From an uncultured Lachnospiraceae bacterium (lineage in GTDB: Bacteria; Bacillota; Clostridia; Lachnospirales; Lachnospiraceae): 64,000 nucleotides of DNA. A program made the translations under genes and the position numbers. The stretch covers positions 1 to 64,000 of the forward strand of contig CAMNQH010000009.1 of assembly GCA_946549035.1 (NCBI GenBank). Reading direction: 5' to 3'. A model generated the notes under the pieces. It saw only the letters and a program-made list of their open reading frames with translations, ran no database searches and had not been told where the DNA came from. Of the stretch, positions 27,041 to 35,322 are shown piece by piece (within the stretch, counting starts at the first letter, position 1; every line of letters starts with the position of its first letter).

Positions 27041-28210
27041 ATGGCAGGCTCTACCTTTGGAACACATTTTCAGATTACCACATGGGGAGAATCCCATGGC
27101 GCAGCCATTGGCGTTGTGGTTGACGGATGCCCGGCGGGGCTTTCCCTTGCCCCAGAAGATATTCAAGCATATTTAAACCGGAGAAAACCCGGACAATCCC
27201 GTTATTCTACTCCTCGAAAGGAAGACGACGCCGTACAGATTCTTTCCGGAACCTTTGAGGGAAAAACTACGGGCGCCCCCATCAGCCTGGTGGTATTCAA
27301 TCAAGACCAGCGTTTTCGGGATTACAACGAAATTGCCGGCTACTACCGCCCCGGCCATGCCGACTATACCTTCGACGCCAAATACGGCTTCCGGGACTAC
27401 CGGGGAGGCGGCCGCTCTTCCGGACGTGAAACCATCGGCCGGGTAGCGGCCGGAGCCATAGCAGCCAAACTGTTGGAGGAACTTGGCGTCTTTGTTTTAG
27501 CCTACAGCCGTTCCATTGGCCCTGTTGAAATCACATCCGACCCTGGAGCAGCGCTTTTTAACGATTCCTCCCGCAAAGCAGTCTCATCCCTTCGGGCATC
27601 CATTCTTGACAATCCTCTTTACATGCCGGATACAGACGCCGCCGACCGGGCTCAGGAATATCTGGAAAAATGTATGAAGCATCAAGATTCTGCCGGAGGA
27701 ATTATCGAATGTATCCTTACCGGTGTTCCTGCCGGAATCGGAGACCCTGTATTTGAGAAACTGGACGCCGCCTTAGCGAAAGCCATGTTCTCCATCGGAG
27801 CAGTCAAAGGCTTTGAAATCGGGGATGGCTTCGCAGCCGCCAAAAGCCGGGGCAGCCAGCATAACGACAGCTTTTATTATGATAACAACGGCCAGATCCA
27901 AAAGCGAACCAACCATGCGGGGGGCATCTTAGGAGGCATCAGCGACGGCAGTCCCATTCTATTCCGCACGGCCATAAAACCCACGCCTTCCATCTCCGCC
28001 CCCCAGCAGACCGTTCATAAAAACGGAGAGAATATTGAAATCAGTATTCGGGGACGCCACGACCCCATCATCGTTCCCAGAGCCGTGGTGGTGGTAGAAT
28101 CCATGGCTGCCCTGACTTTGGCAGACCTGATGCTGTCCAATGCAGGAGCAAAAATAGCGCACCTGAAAAAAATCTACGAAAAAGAAGAAAACACTTCTTC
28201 TCTCAAATAA
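27041..28210 (+). CDS. aroC: Chorismate synthase
   Basis: 389 residues. All family signatures are visible: GESHGAAIGVVVDGCPAG, RPGHADYTFDAKYGFRDYRGGGRSS, and the C-terminal RHDPIIVPRAVVVVE. It converts EPSP to chorismate with reduced FMN, the last step of the shikimate pathway. The ATG at 27041 follows AGGAGG; the track's 55 extra N-terminal residues come from the leader. No other shikimate gene is adjacent. Confidence 0.97.
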   Translation: MAGSTFGTHFQITTWGESHGAAIGVVVDGCPAGLSLAPEDIQAYLNRRKPGQSRYSTPRKEDDAVQILSGTFEGKTTGAPISLVVFNQDQRFRDYNEIAGYYRPGHADYTFDAKYGFRDYRGGGRSSGRETIGRVAAGAIAAKLLEELGVFVLAYSRSIGPVEITSDPGAALFNDSSRKAVSSLRASILDNPLYMPDTDAADRAQEYLEKCMKHQDSAGGIIECILTGVPAGIGDPVFEKLDAALAKAMFSIGAVKGFEIGDGFAAAKSRGSQHNDSFYYDNNGQIQKRTNHAGGILGGISDGSPILFRTAIKPTPSISAPQQTVHKNGENIEISIRGRHDPIIVPRAVVVVESMAALTLADLMLSNAGAKIAHLKKIYEKEENTSSLK

Positions 28211-28211
28211 C

Positions 28212-28300
28212 AGGCTGCTGCAAGAGGAGTGGTTCTGCAAGGCAGGATGGGATAATCGTTATCTTCCGTCTTGGCAGAACCTTCCGTCTTACAGCAGCCT
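28212..28300. terminator. 89-bp interrupted hairpin between convergent aroC and lactonase genes
   Basis: Nested pairs AGGCTGCTG/CAGCAGCCT, GGTTCTGC/GCAGAACC and GATAA/TTATC. On the minus strand it is followed by TGTTATTTG, a weak T-tract; the plus-strand side has none. CTTCCGTCTT occurs twice within it. Likely acts as a shared transcription end. Confidence 0.6.
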
Positions 28301-28314
28301 CAAGATTTCAACTA

Positions 28315-29400
28315 TCAGCTTTCCTGAGAACTTAACCCTTGCTCCGTCAGCTTATGAATATGAATACAATTTGGCGTCTCAATCCGAATGGGACGTCCTT
28401 TCATGAGAAAATGTTTTTTCTCATAATCTACAGCAAACAAAATAATCTCGTCCGTATCATGGTTTAAGCTCACAAAATATTTGCCGTCGGGAAAAATCCC
28501 CAATGTCTTGGGATAATCCCCGCTGATTGCAGAACTGCATACTTCTGAGAGGATTCCCGTCTCCTGGTTAATTTCGTAAATGATAACCGTATTCGTCCCC
28601 GCATTGGAACAAAACAGGTATCTTCCATCCTCCGTCAGTTCCATTCCGGAAGCCCCGCCGTTGGCCGTTTCTTCTTCATCCACCGTCTGAATGCTTTGAA
28701 TAAAGTCAAATTTGGGTCCATCCGGGGTACACATATAGCGATGAACTTCTACGGTATTTTTCAGCTCACACAATACGTAAGCGTAATTCCCATCCTTGGT
28801 AAACCGGATCATACGGGGAGCGGAGGATAAGGGACAGCGGAGAATATCCGCAATCTTAAGCTTTCCTGCTTCATAATCCAACTGATATATTTTTACATGG
28901 TCCAAACCACCGTCTACGGCACAAAGATAGTTCTGTTTCACAGGGGTCAGCTCTACGCAGTTCACATGAGGACGGGAACTGCGTTCTGCAATGTTTCTCC
29001 CCATGCCTTTATGGAAAATGCCATCCGCAATCTCCCCAATACTGCCGTCTTCCTCCAGGTGCATCATCGTCACTCTGCCGTCATGGTAACCGGCTACAAA
29101 AAGATACCGGTTCTTATCGTCAACCGTCACATAGCAGCCTCTCATTCCGCCGATCCATTTTTTATTCATGGACTCCAAATCTCCGTCCGGCAGGATACGA
29201 AAAGCCTTTACCCCTTCATCTGCAATAGAGTACAAAAATCTCCCGTCCTTTGACACCGTCAAATCGGAAGGATTGTTGATGGGAATCACTTTCCGCTCCA
29301 CCATCTTGCCTTGTTCCACATCCAAATCATAAATGTGAATTCCCACACTGTTTCCATGAGTATAGGTTCCTACATACGCCACATATCGCTCATTGCCCAT
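28315..29400 (-). CDS. Lactonase family seven-bladed beta-propeller (6-phosphogluconolactonase-like)
   Basis: 361 residues from the ATG at 29400. The start YVAYVGTYTHGNSVGIHIY and the repeated blade patterns (NPSDLTVSKDGRFLYS, GGASGMELTEDGRYLFCSN, DYPKTLGIFPDGKYFVS) match the YbhE/Pgl family. That family includes 6-phosphogluconolactonases, but many members have other or unknown substrates, and no pentose-phosphate gene is nearby. The start codon lies inside the last codons of trhP, with AGGAGG in that gene, so it is the coupled last gene of the long operon. Confidence 0.85.
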   Translation of the reverse strand: MGNERYVAYVGTYTHGNSVGIHIYDLDVEQGKMVERKVIPINNPSDLTVSKDGRFLYSIADEGVKAFRILPDGDLESMNKKWIGGMRGCYVTVDDKNRYLFVAGYHDGRVTMMHLEEDGSIGEIADGIFHKGMGRNIAERSSRPHVNCVELTPVKQNYLCAVDGGLDHVKIYQLDYEAGKLKIADILRCPLSSAPRMIRFTKDGNYAYVLCELKNTVEVHRYMCTPDGPKFDFIQSIQTVDEEETANGGASGMELTEDGRYLFCSNAGTNTVIIYEINQETGILSEVCSSAISGDYPKTLGIFPDGKYFVSLNHDTDEIILFAVDYEKKHFLMKGRPIRIETPNCIHIHKLTEQGLSSQES

Positions 29401-30637
29401 TTGTCTGTTCCTCCTGTTCCTGTCTGCGTAATATATCATACTGATCCAGGCTCTCCCCCAGATCAATCCACAATTTTTGTTTGGGATGGGGTGCAGAATC
29501 CATAGGATTCCCTTTCTCATCCAAAATCCGGTTCACTCTGGCCTTGATGTTTCTGCCGTCCGGCTTCATAATCTCAATCTGCTCTCCCAGAGAAAACTTA
29601 TTTCGCTGCTCTATCACATACAACCCGTCCTGGCCGGCTTCCTCTACCATACCCAGGTAGGTATACTCCTTCACATACGTGCTATCTCCATAAATCTGGG
29701 CTTTCTCATCCGGCTTCCCGAAAAAGAACCCTGTTGTGAACTGACGATGGGTACAGCTGGCTATCTGCTCCCGATACCAGTCCATATTCTCTTGGTATTT
29801 CTCTCTGGATTCCAGACAGTCGTCAATGGCTTTTCGATAAGTCCTGGCAACCGCAGCCACATACAGCGCAGTCTTCATCCTTCCTTCTATTTTAAAGCTG
29901 TCAATCCCCGCTTCCAACAGCTGGGGAATGTATTCTATCATACACAAATCCTTGGAATTAAAAATATAAGTTCCCCGCTCATTTTCATAAACCGGAAAAT
30001 ATTCCCCCGGTCGTTTCTCCTCCATCACGGCATAATTCCATCGGCAGGGATGGGTACATGCCCCGTGATTGGCGTCTCTTCCGGCTAAAAAGCTGCTCAA
30101 GAGACATCTGCCGGAATAAGAGATGCACATAGCGCCATGAACGAACGCCTCCAGCTCCATATCCTCCGGCATCTCCCGGCGAATCTGTGAAATCTCCAAG
30201 AGAGAAAGCTCCCGGGCGCACACCGCCCGCTTTGCCCCCATCCTGTGCCAGAAGCGATACGTCCCATAATTAGTATTATTCGCCTGGGTACTGATATGTA
30301 TGTCAATGTGAGGGCAGACTTCCTTTGCAATATCAAAAATTCCCGGGTCAGAAATAATCAATGCATCCACACCCAGCTCTTTGATATCCTGAAAATACGC
30401 GGCTACCCCTTCCAGGTCATAATTATGCGCCAGGATATTTGCAGTGACATAAACCTTCACTTGATGCTTGTGTGCAAACCGGATCCCTTCTGCCATATCC
30501 CCAAGGGAAAAGTTTTTGGCTTTTGCCCGCAGGCCAAAGGCCTCTCCTCCAATGTACACGGCGTCCGCTCCAAATGTAACCGCTGTTTTTAATACCTCCA
30601 AACTGCTTGCCGGCACCAGCAACTCTGGTTTTTTCAT
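29390..30637 (-). CDS. trhP: Peptidase U32 family protein, probable tRNA hydroxylation protein TrhP
   Basis: 415 residues. KPELLVPASSLEVLKTAVTFGADAVYIGG and the U32 signature EAFVHGAMCISYSGRCLLSSFL, with conserved cysteines (CTHPCRW), place it in the U32 family. In Bacillus and E. coli the TrhP group makes 5-hydroxyuridine at tRNA position 34 using prephenate. Its direct neighbour here is the TrmR-type methyltransferase that modifies the same base, as in the Bacillus yrrM-yrrN-yrrO order, so this assignment is favoured over a peptidase role. The start overlaps the trmR stop by four bases (ATGA). Confidence 0.88.
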   Translation of the reverse strand: MKKPELLVPASSLEVLKTAVTFGADAVYIGGEAFGLRAKAKNFSLGDMAEGIRFAHKHQVKVYVTANILAHNYDLEGVAAYFQDIKELGVDALIISDPGIFDIAKEVCPHIDIHISTQANNTNYGTYRFWHRMGAKRAVCARELSLLEISQIRREMPEDMELEAFVHGAMCISYSGRCLLSSFLAGRDANHGACTHPCRWNYAVMEEKRPGEYFPVYENERGTYIFNSKDLCMIEYIPQLLEAGIDSFKIEGRMKTALYVAAVARTYRKAIDDCLESREKYQENMDWYREQIASCTHRQFTTGFFFGKPDEKAQIYGDSTYVKEYTYLGMVEEAGQDGLYVIEQRNKFSLGEQIEIMKPDGRNIKARVNRILDEKGNPMDSAPHPKQKLWIDLGESLDQYDILRRQEQEEQTNGQ

Positions 30638-31287
30638 CTGCTCTCCTTCTTTCTGCTGCTGACAGTTACTCCATCTCCCACCGGAAGAACCGATGTAATT
30701 AATCGGGAATCATGAGTCAGTTCATACAAATATTCCCGCATTCTCTTATGTATGGTGCGGTTTCTTCTGGTTACTGCAAACCGGGATTCCAAAATATCCC
30801 CCTCCTGCAGCACATTATCGGATACCAGCGTCCCGCCTGCCTCTAAAAGCCGCAACAGCTCCGGCAAAAAATGAATATACTGTCCCTTGGCCGCGTCCAA
30901 AAAAATAAAATCAAAGGTTCCTGATAAGGTGGGGAGAATCTCCATAGCGTCTCCCTCCATCAAATGAATCTGTTCTTCTTTTCCTGCTCTTTTAAAATGC
31001 TCCCTGGCAATGGGAATCCGTTTTTTATAATTCTCTATGGTCACAATCCGGCAGGGGACTGGATTATGCTCTAACAAAAACAACGTGGAAAACCCCACTG
31101 CCGTTCCAATTTCCAAAATGGATGCGGGCCGCTTCATATCCAAAAGCAGGCGCAACAAATTCTGTGTCTCCTGACGAATAATCGGAACCCGTTCTTTTCG
31201 GGCCTCTTTTTCAATTTCCGCTAATATTCCTGTATTTCCTTCATCCAGAGACTGAATAAAGGTCGCCATACGTTCCTCTTGTCTCAT
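30634..31287 (-). CDS. trmR: SAM-dependent O-methyltransferase, probable tRNA 5-hydroxyuridine methyltransferase TrmR
   Basis: 217 residues. SAM-binding motif EIGTAVGFSTLFLL, then VTIENY, then DFIFLDAAKGQYIHFLPELL, as in the YrrM/TrmR group of class I methyltransferases. TrmR converts ho5U34 to mo5U34, widening wobble pairing. The N-terminus could begin at 31287 or at the second Met (31269), which has its own GAGG. Position between an MltG-type gene and a U32 gene mirrors yrrL-yrrM-yrrN in Bacillus. Confidence 0.87.
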   Translation of the reverse strand: MRQEERMATFIQSLDEGNTGILAEIEKEARKERVPIIRQETQNLLRLLLDMKRPASILEIGTAVGFSTLFLLEHNPVPCRIVTIENYKKRIPIAREHFKRAGKEEQIHLMEGDAMEILPTLSGTFDFIFLDAAKGQYIHFLPELLRLLEAGGTLVSDNVLQEGDILESRFAVTRRNRTIHKRMREYLYELTHDSRLITSVLPVGDGVTVSSRKKESR

Positions 31288-31308
31288 GACGCCACCTGTC
31301 TGCCCTGT

Positions 31309-31743
31309 TTATTTTTTCTTGTTTTTAGAAGAATCTTTGGAGGATTCGTCCTTTTTTCCCTCTTTGTCTTCTTCCTTCGGTTCCTCCGCCGCCATCACTT
31401 TTAACATTTCCCGGGCGGTCTGATGGGTGTTTAAGGTATACAGGCCCGGCTTTACCTTTTTTGCATAAGCCGAAAGCATCATCTGAACTGCAAACAGCTT
31501 ATTATCCCTTACCAGTCCTTTCTCCTCCAATACCGTCCCTAAGGATAACGCATTCATTCCTTCAGACACTCGTACCGTCACATCCGTTCCCGGTTCATTC
31601 TCCATGGGACGCTCCGTAAACACCCGGTATCCCAGATCATAGGCCTGGCCTCCAAGCTTTACAAGTCCAAACAGTACCAACAGAAATACCAATATGCTGA
31701 TACAAACATGAAGTATACGAAGCACTACTTTGCTGGCACTCAT
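31309..31743 (-). CDS. MltG (YceG)-like membrane protein lacking the catalytic domain
   Basis: 144 residues against roughly 340-380 for MltG. One membrane segment (about 8-32) is followed by a LysM-like subdomain (VTVRVSEGMNALSLGTVLEEKGLV...VKPGLYTLNTHQTAREMLKVM) as in the MltG N-terminal half. The protein then ends in a Lys, Glu and Ser-rich tail (KKDESSKDSSKNKKK) with no lytic transglycosylase domain and so no catalytic Glu. The gene occupies the conserved yrrL position and has a clean start and stop, so it looks like a stable short form rather than a fresh truncation. Confidence 0.8.
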   Translation of the reverse strand: MSASKVVLRILHVCISILVFLLVLFGLVKLGGQAYDLGYRVFTERPMENEPGTDVTVRVSEGMNALSLGTVLEEKGLVRDNKLFAVQMMLSAYAKKVKPGLYTLNTHQTAREMLKVMAAEEPKEEDKEGKKDESSKDSSKNKKK

Positions 31744-31758
31744 AGTATCCCTCTTCTC

Positions 31759-32100
31759 TCATTCGTCAAAGCCCAAATCAAACTCCACCTGTTCTAACAG
31801 GCTCCGGTTGATTTTCTGAAACAGGCGGCACACCGCCAATTCCGCCGCCAGATAGTCATTCACCAAAGCCTCGGACCGAAGTTGGGCAAATTCCTCTCCC
31901 AAACGGTCAATCTCCTCATAAAGATCCAGATTCTCTCCATTTTTCCGCATCTGAAAGCTCCGGCGGCGAAACTCATGGATTGCCTGTTCCGTCTCTGGCT
32001 CCCGTTTTACCTTCTCCCGAACCTCTAAATATTGCCGATACTCTCCGCTGTTTAAAATCGCGTCAATCAGCTTTTCAATACATGCGTCTATCTGCTTCAT
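31759..32100 (-). CDS. YlbF family protein
   Basis: 113 residues, all helical. The pattern of LIDAILNSGEYRQYLEVREKVKREPETEQAIHEFRRR matches the YlbF/YmcA family. In Bacillus these proteins form the Y-complex that alters RNase Y specificity. Here the gene lies three bases after RNase J, fitting a link to mRNA turnover (inference). This member lacks the C-terminal cysteine cluster seen in Bacillus YlbF. Confidence 0.8.
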   Translation of the reverse strand: MKQIDACIEKLIDAILNSGEYRQYLEVREKVKREPETEQAIHEFRRRSFQMRKNGENLDLYEEIDRLGEEFAQLRSEALVNDYLAAELAVCRLFQKINRSLLEQVEFDLGFDE

Positions 32101-32103
32101 AAG

Positions 32104-33768
32104 CTACACTTCCATAATAATGGGCATAATCATCGGTCTGCGTTTCGTCTTTTTCCACACAAATTCTCCCAGGGAATCTTTTATCTCATTCTTAATCTTG
32201 CCCCAGTCTGTAATATTCTTCTGTTCACAGTAAGATACCGTATCCTCTAAAACCATTCTGGCCTCATCCATCAGGCTCTCGGAGCCTCTCACATATACAA
32301 AGCCCCTGGTGACAATATCCGGACCTGCCACTACCTGGCCGCTGTCTCCTTCTAATGTCAGCACCACAATGATAATACCGTCCTCCGCCAAATGCTGGCG
32401 GTCACGCAGCACAATATTTCCCACGTCGCCTACGCCCAGGCCGTCTACCATAATGTCTCCCACCGGTACTTCTCCTGTCACCGCCGCACTGTTTTCATCT
32501 AATTCCAGCACATCCCCGGAAGATAAAATAAAAATATTTTCCTTGTCAATGCCCAGCTCCCTGGCAATTTTAGCCTGAGCCTTTAAGTGCTTATACTCCC
32601 CATGCACCGGAATAGCGTACTGAGGCTTCACTAAAGAATAAATCAGCTTAATATCCTCCTGGCACGCATGGCCGGATACATGGGTATCCTGGAAAATTAC
32701 ATCCGCACCCTTTCTGGACAATTCGTTGATTACCCGGGAAACAGCTTTTTCATTCCCCGGAATGGGGCTGGAGCTGAAAATAACCGTATCTCCCGGCTGA
32801 ATCGTAATCTTCTTATGAAGATTAGAGGCCATACGGGAAAGGGCGGCCATGGATTCTCCCTGGCTCCCGGTGGTAATCAATACCGTCTGCTCATCAGGAT
32901 AATTCTTTAATTCCTCAATATCAATCAAAGTCTTATCCGGAATATTCAAATAGCCCAGTTCCGAAGCAATGGTAATAATATTTACCATACTGCGACCTTC
33001 CACCACTACTTTGCGGCCGTATTTATAAGCGGAATTGATGACCTGCTGCACCCGGTCCACATTCGAAGCGAAGGTGGCCACAATAATTCTGGAATTTACA
33101 TGATCTGCAAAAATATGGTCAAAGGTCTTTCCCACCGTCTTTTCCGAACTGGTATATCCCGGCCGCTCTGCATTGGTACTGTCGCACATCAGCGCCAGTA
33201 CGCCTTTTTTTCCAATCTCCCCAAACCGCTGTAAATCAATGGGATCCCCAAATACCGGGGTATAGTCCACCTTAAAATCCCCGGTATGCACAATGGTTCC
33301 GGCTGGAGAATAAATGGCCAGGGCCGCCGCGTCGGCGATACTGTGGTTCGTCCGGATAAATTCCACCCGAAAACACCCCAGATTGATGTGCTGTCCGTAT
33401 TTGACCACTTTGCGTTTTACCTTTGTCACCATGTTGTGTTCCCGCAGCTTATGTTCAATAATCCCGTTGGTAAGCTTTGTAGCGTACACAGGAACGTTAA
33501 TCTCCTTTAATACATAAGGAATGGCTCCAATATGATCTTCATGTCCATGGGTAATAAAAAATCCCTTCACCCGGTCCATGTTATTTTTTAGATACGTAAT
33601 ATCCGGAATGACCAGGTCAATACCCAGCATATCATCTTCTGGAAATGATAATCCGCAGTCCACAACAATAATACTGTCTTCATATTCAAAGGCAGTAATG
33701 TTCATTCCAATCTGTTCTAAGCCGCCCAGGGGAATGATTTTCAATTTTGAATTTTGTCCTTTCTTCAA
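32104..33768 (-). CDS. rnj: Ribonuclease J
   Basis: 554 residues. Metallo-beta-lactamase motif HGHEDHIGAIPY, the beta-CASP signatures (CDSTNAERPG, TTGSQGES, HVSGHA) and the C-terminal domain are complete. RNase J has 5'-3' exonuclease and endonuclease activity on mRNA and rRNA precursors. It is central in a ten-gene operon, 18 bases after fur and 3 before ylbF. Confidence 0.97.
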   Translation of the reverse strand: MKKGQNSKLKIIPLGGLEQIGMNITAFEYEDSIIVVDCGLSFPEDDMLGIDLVIPDITYLKNNMDRVKGFFITHGHEDHIGAIPYVLKEINVPVYATKLTNGIIEHKLREHNMVTKVKRKVVKYGQHINLGCFRVEFIRTNHSIADAAALAIYSPAGTIVHTGDFKVDYTPVFGDPIDLQRFGEIGKKGVLALMCDSTNAERPGYTSSEKTVGKTFDHIFADHVNSRIIVATFASNVDRVQQVINSAYKYGRKVVVEGRSMVNIITIASELGYLNIPDKTLIDIEELKNYPDEQTVLITTGSQGESMAALSRMASNLHKKITIQPGDTVIFSSSPIPGNEKAVSRVINELSRKGADVIFQDTHVSGHACQEDIKLIYSLVKPQYAIPVHGEYKHLKAQAKIARELGIDKENIFILSSGDVLELDENSAAVTGEVPVGDIMVDGLGVGDVGNIVLRDRQHLAEDGIIIVVLTLEGDSGQVVAGPDIVTRGFVYVRGSESLMDEARMVLEDTVSYCEQKNITDWGKIKNEIKDSLGEFVWKKTKRRPMIMPIIMEV

Positions 33769-33786
33769 GTCGCACCTCCGTTATAG

Positions 33787-34242
33787 TTATGTAATTCTCT
33801 TTCTTCTGTTCTCCAGACATTCCCTGCAATAGCCATAGAGCTTGACTTCATGGTTCACCACCTGAAAAGACGTTGATTCATAGATTTGGCTCTCCAAATC
33901 ATCCAACAGATCATTCTGAAACGAAATCACTTTTTTACATCCCAGGCATATCAAATGATGATGGCGGTGAGACCTTTCACCGCTTTTTCCGATCTCATAG
34001 CGCACGTACCCGTCTTCCAGATGAACGCTTTCAATCAAGTCAAGATTCAATAGTAATTGTATGGTTCTGTAAACAGTGGCCAGCCCGATCTTGGGATAGC
34101 CTTTTTTTACAATTTCATATATTTCTTCTGCTGTCAGGTGTCCGTCCCCGCAGCTGCCAAGAGCCTCAAGAATCAAAAGCCGCTGCTTTGTCACCTTCAG
34201 TCCCTTTTCACGCAGCATCTGCCTGAATTTGTCCTGCAACAT
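33787..34242 (-). CDS. fur: Fur family metal-dependent transcriptional regulator
   Basis: 151 residues. The winged helix (GLKVTKQRLLILEAL...GLATVYRTIQLL) is followed by the metal-sensing segment HHHLICLGCKKVISF and a second cysteine pair CREC, giving the structural zinc site. It could be Fur (iron), PerR (peroxide) or Zur; the sequence alone does not decide. It lies two bases after the DUF1292 gene. Confidence 0.92.
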   Translation of the reverse strand: MLQDKFRQMLREKGLKVTKQRLLILEALGSCGDGHLTAEEIYEIVKKGYPKIGLATVYRTIQLLLNLDLIESVHLEDGYVRYEIGKSGERSHRHHHLICLGCKKVISFQNDLLDDLESQIYESTSFQVVNHEVKLYGYCRECLENRRKRIT

Positions 34243-34244
34243 TT

Positions 34245-34505
34245 TTACACCGTAATATCCACATCGTCCAAAATAGACGCAAATACCTTTGACATATATT
34301 CCAATTCCTCTTCCGATTCCACCATCTCATAGGAGGACTCGGATTCCTCCCCGCCTGGAATCTCTTTTAAGAGGAATGCATCACAGTCTCCGTCCTCTTC
34401 TTCGGTTACCAGCAGATAATCCACCCCGTTAATCCGGGTCTGCTCAATCACGTAAAATAACGCCGTCTCATCGCTGTCCGGCACTCGGAATTCTATCTTT
34501 TCCAT
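34245..34505 (-). CDS. DUF1292 (YrzB-like) protein
   Basis: 86 residues, strongly acidic. The pattern EFRVPDSDETALFYVIEQTRINGVDYLLVTEEED matches DUF1292, which follows ruvX in many Firmicutes (yrzL-yrrK-yrzB in Bacillus). Function unknown. Confidence 0.88.
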   Translation of the reverse strand: MEKIEFRVPDSDETALFYVIEQTRINGVDYLLVTEEEDGDCDAFLLKEIPGGEESESSYEMVESEEELEYMSKVFASILDDVDITV

Positions 34506-34538
34506 CTTTTTCCTTTCCTTGGCCCGAAAGCCAGTAGT

Positions 34539-34970
34539 TCAAACACGCTTCATAGAAAGGAAATCCAGATAACTTTGCAGAATAAACACTGCGGCAAGCT
34601 TGTCCACGTATTCCTTTCGGTTCTCTCTTCTTATTCCGGCCTCCATCATGGTGCGGTCCGCCTCCACCGTGGTAAGGCGCTCATCCCAAAGGGTCACGGG
34701 AAGGCCGCTTCTTTTCTCCAACATCTCTTTGAATTCCTGTGTTCTTTCGCAGCGTTCCCCTTCTGTATTATTCATATGCTTCGGATATCCCAAAACGATC
34801 TCTTCCGCTTGATATTCCTCTGCCAATTCCTGAATCCGGGCCAATGTCTGCCGCAGCTTTCCCGGCGACTTTCTGCGTATAATCTCCAGTCCCTGGGCAG
34901 TTACCCCTAATTGGTCGCTTACGGCAACCCCCACAGTTTTTGACCCGAAATCCAACCCCAAAATCCGCAT
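34539..34970 (-). CDS. ruvX: RuvX/YqgF family nuclease (pre-16S rRNA processing)
   Basis: 143 residues. RNase H-like fold with [17 protein letters not shown] (first Asp), the conserved Glu region [16 protein letters not shown], and the final Asp in [16 protein letters not shown]. It was proposed to process the 16S rRNA 5' end or resolve Holliday junctions. The ATG at 34970 follows AGGAG; the track start at 34988 would overlap ireB. Confidence 0.94.
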   Translation of the reverse strand: MRILGLDFGSKTVGVAVSDQLGVTAQGLEIIRRKSPGKLRQTLARIQELAEEYQAEEIVLGYPKHMNNTEGERCERTQEFKEMLEKRSGLPVTLWDERLTTVEADRTMMEAGIRRENRKEYVDKLAAVFILQSYLDFLSMKRV

Positions 34971-34978
34971 GGCTTCTC

Positions 34979-35242
34979 CTATTCCCAATGGCTGCTCTTA
35001 ATATACTGGCGCAGAATCTCTTCCACCAGTTCGTCCCGCTCCACTTTCATAATCATACTTCTGGCATTCTTATGACTGGTAATATACGTGGGATCTCCTG
35101 ACATAATATAACCCACAATCTGGTTCACCGGGTTGTATCCTTTCTCCCGCAAAGCAGCGTATACAATCTCCAGTACTTCATCTACTCTGATCTGTTTTTC
35201 AATCTCCACTTTAAAATATTGTGTGTTATTTTTATCCTGCAT
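34979..35242 (-). CDS. ireB: IreB family regulatory phosphoprotein (UPF0297)
   Basis: 87 residues. [53 protein letters not shown] is the full family pattern. In Enterococcus IreB is phosphorylated by the kinase IreK and influences cephalosporin resistance. The N-terminal Thr (about 7) is the candidate phosphosite. First gene of the long operon. Confidence 0.94.
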   Translation of the reverse strand: MQDKNNTQYFKVEIEKQIRVDEVLEIVYAALREKGYNPVNQIVGYIMSGDPTYITSHKNARSMIMKVERDELVEEILRQYIKSSHWE

Positions 35243-35293
35243 AATTCACGCCCCAACTTTTCGTTCTTTCGTTCTTTTCTATTCCTGTATTCT

Positions 35294-35322
35294 ATTCTAA
35301 TATAAATGGTATGAAAATTCAA
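35294..35322 (-). promoter_or_regulatory. Sigma-A promoter for the ireB-to-lactonase operon
   Basis: Minus strand TTGAAT, 17-base spacer, TAGAAT. The -35 box overlaps the mtaB stop codon. Gaps within the ten downstream genes are 2-33 bases or overlaps. Confidence 0.65.
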
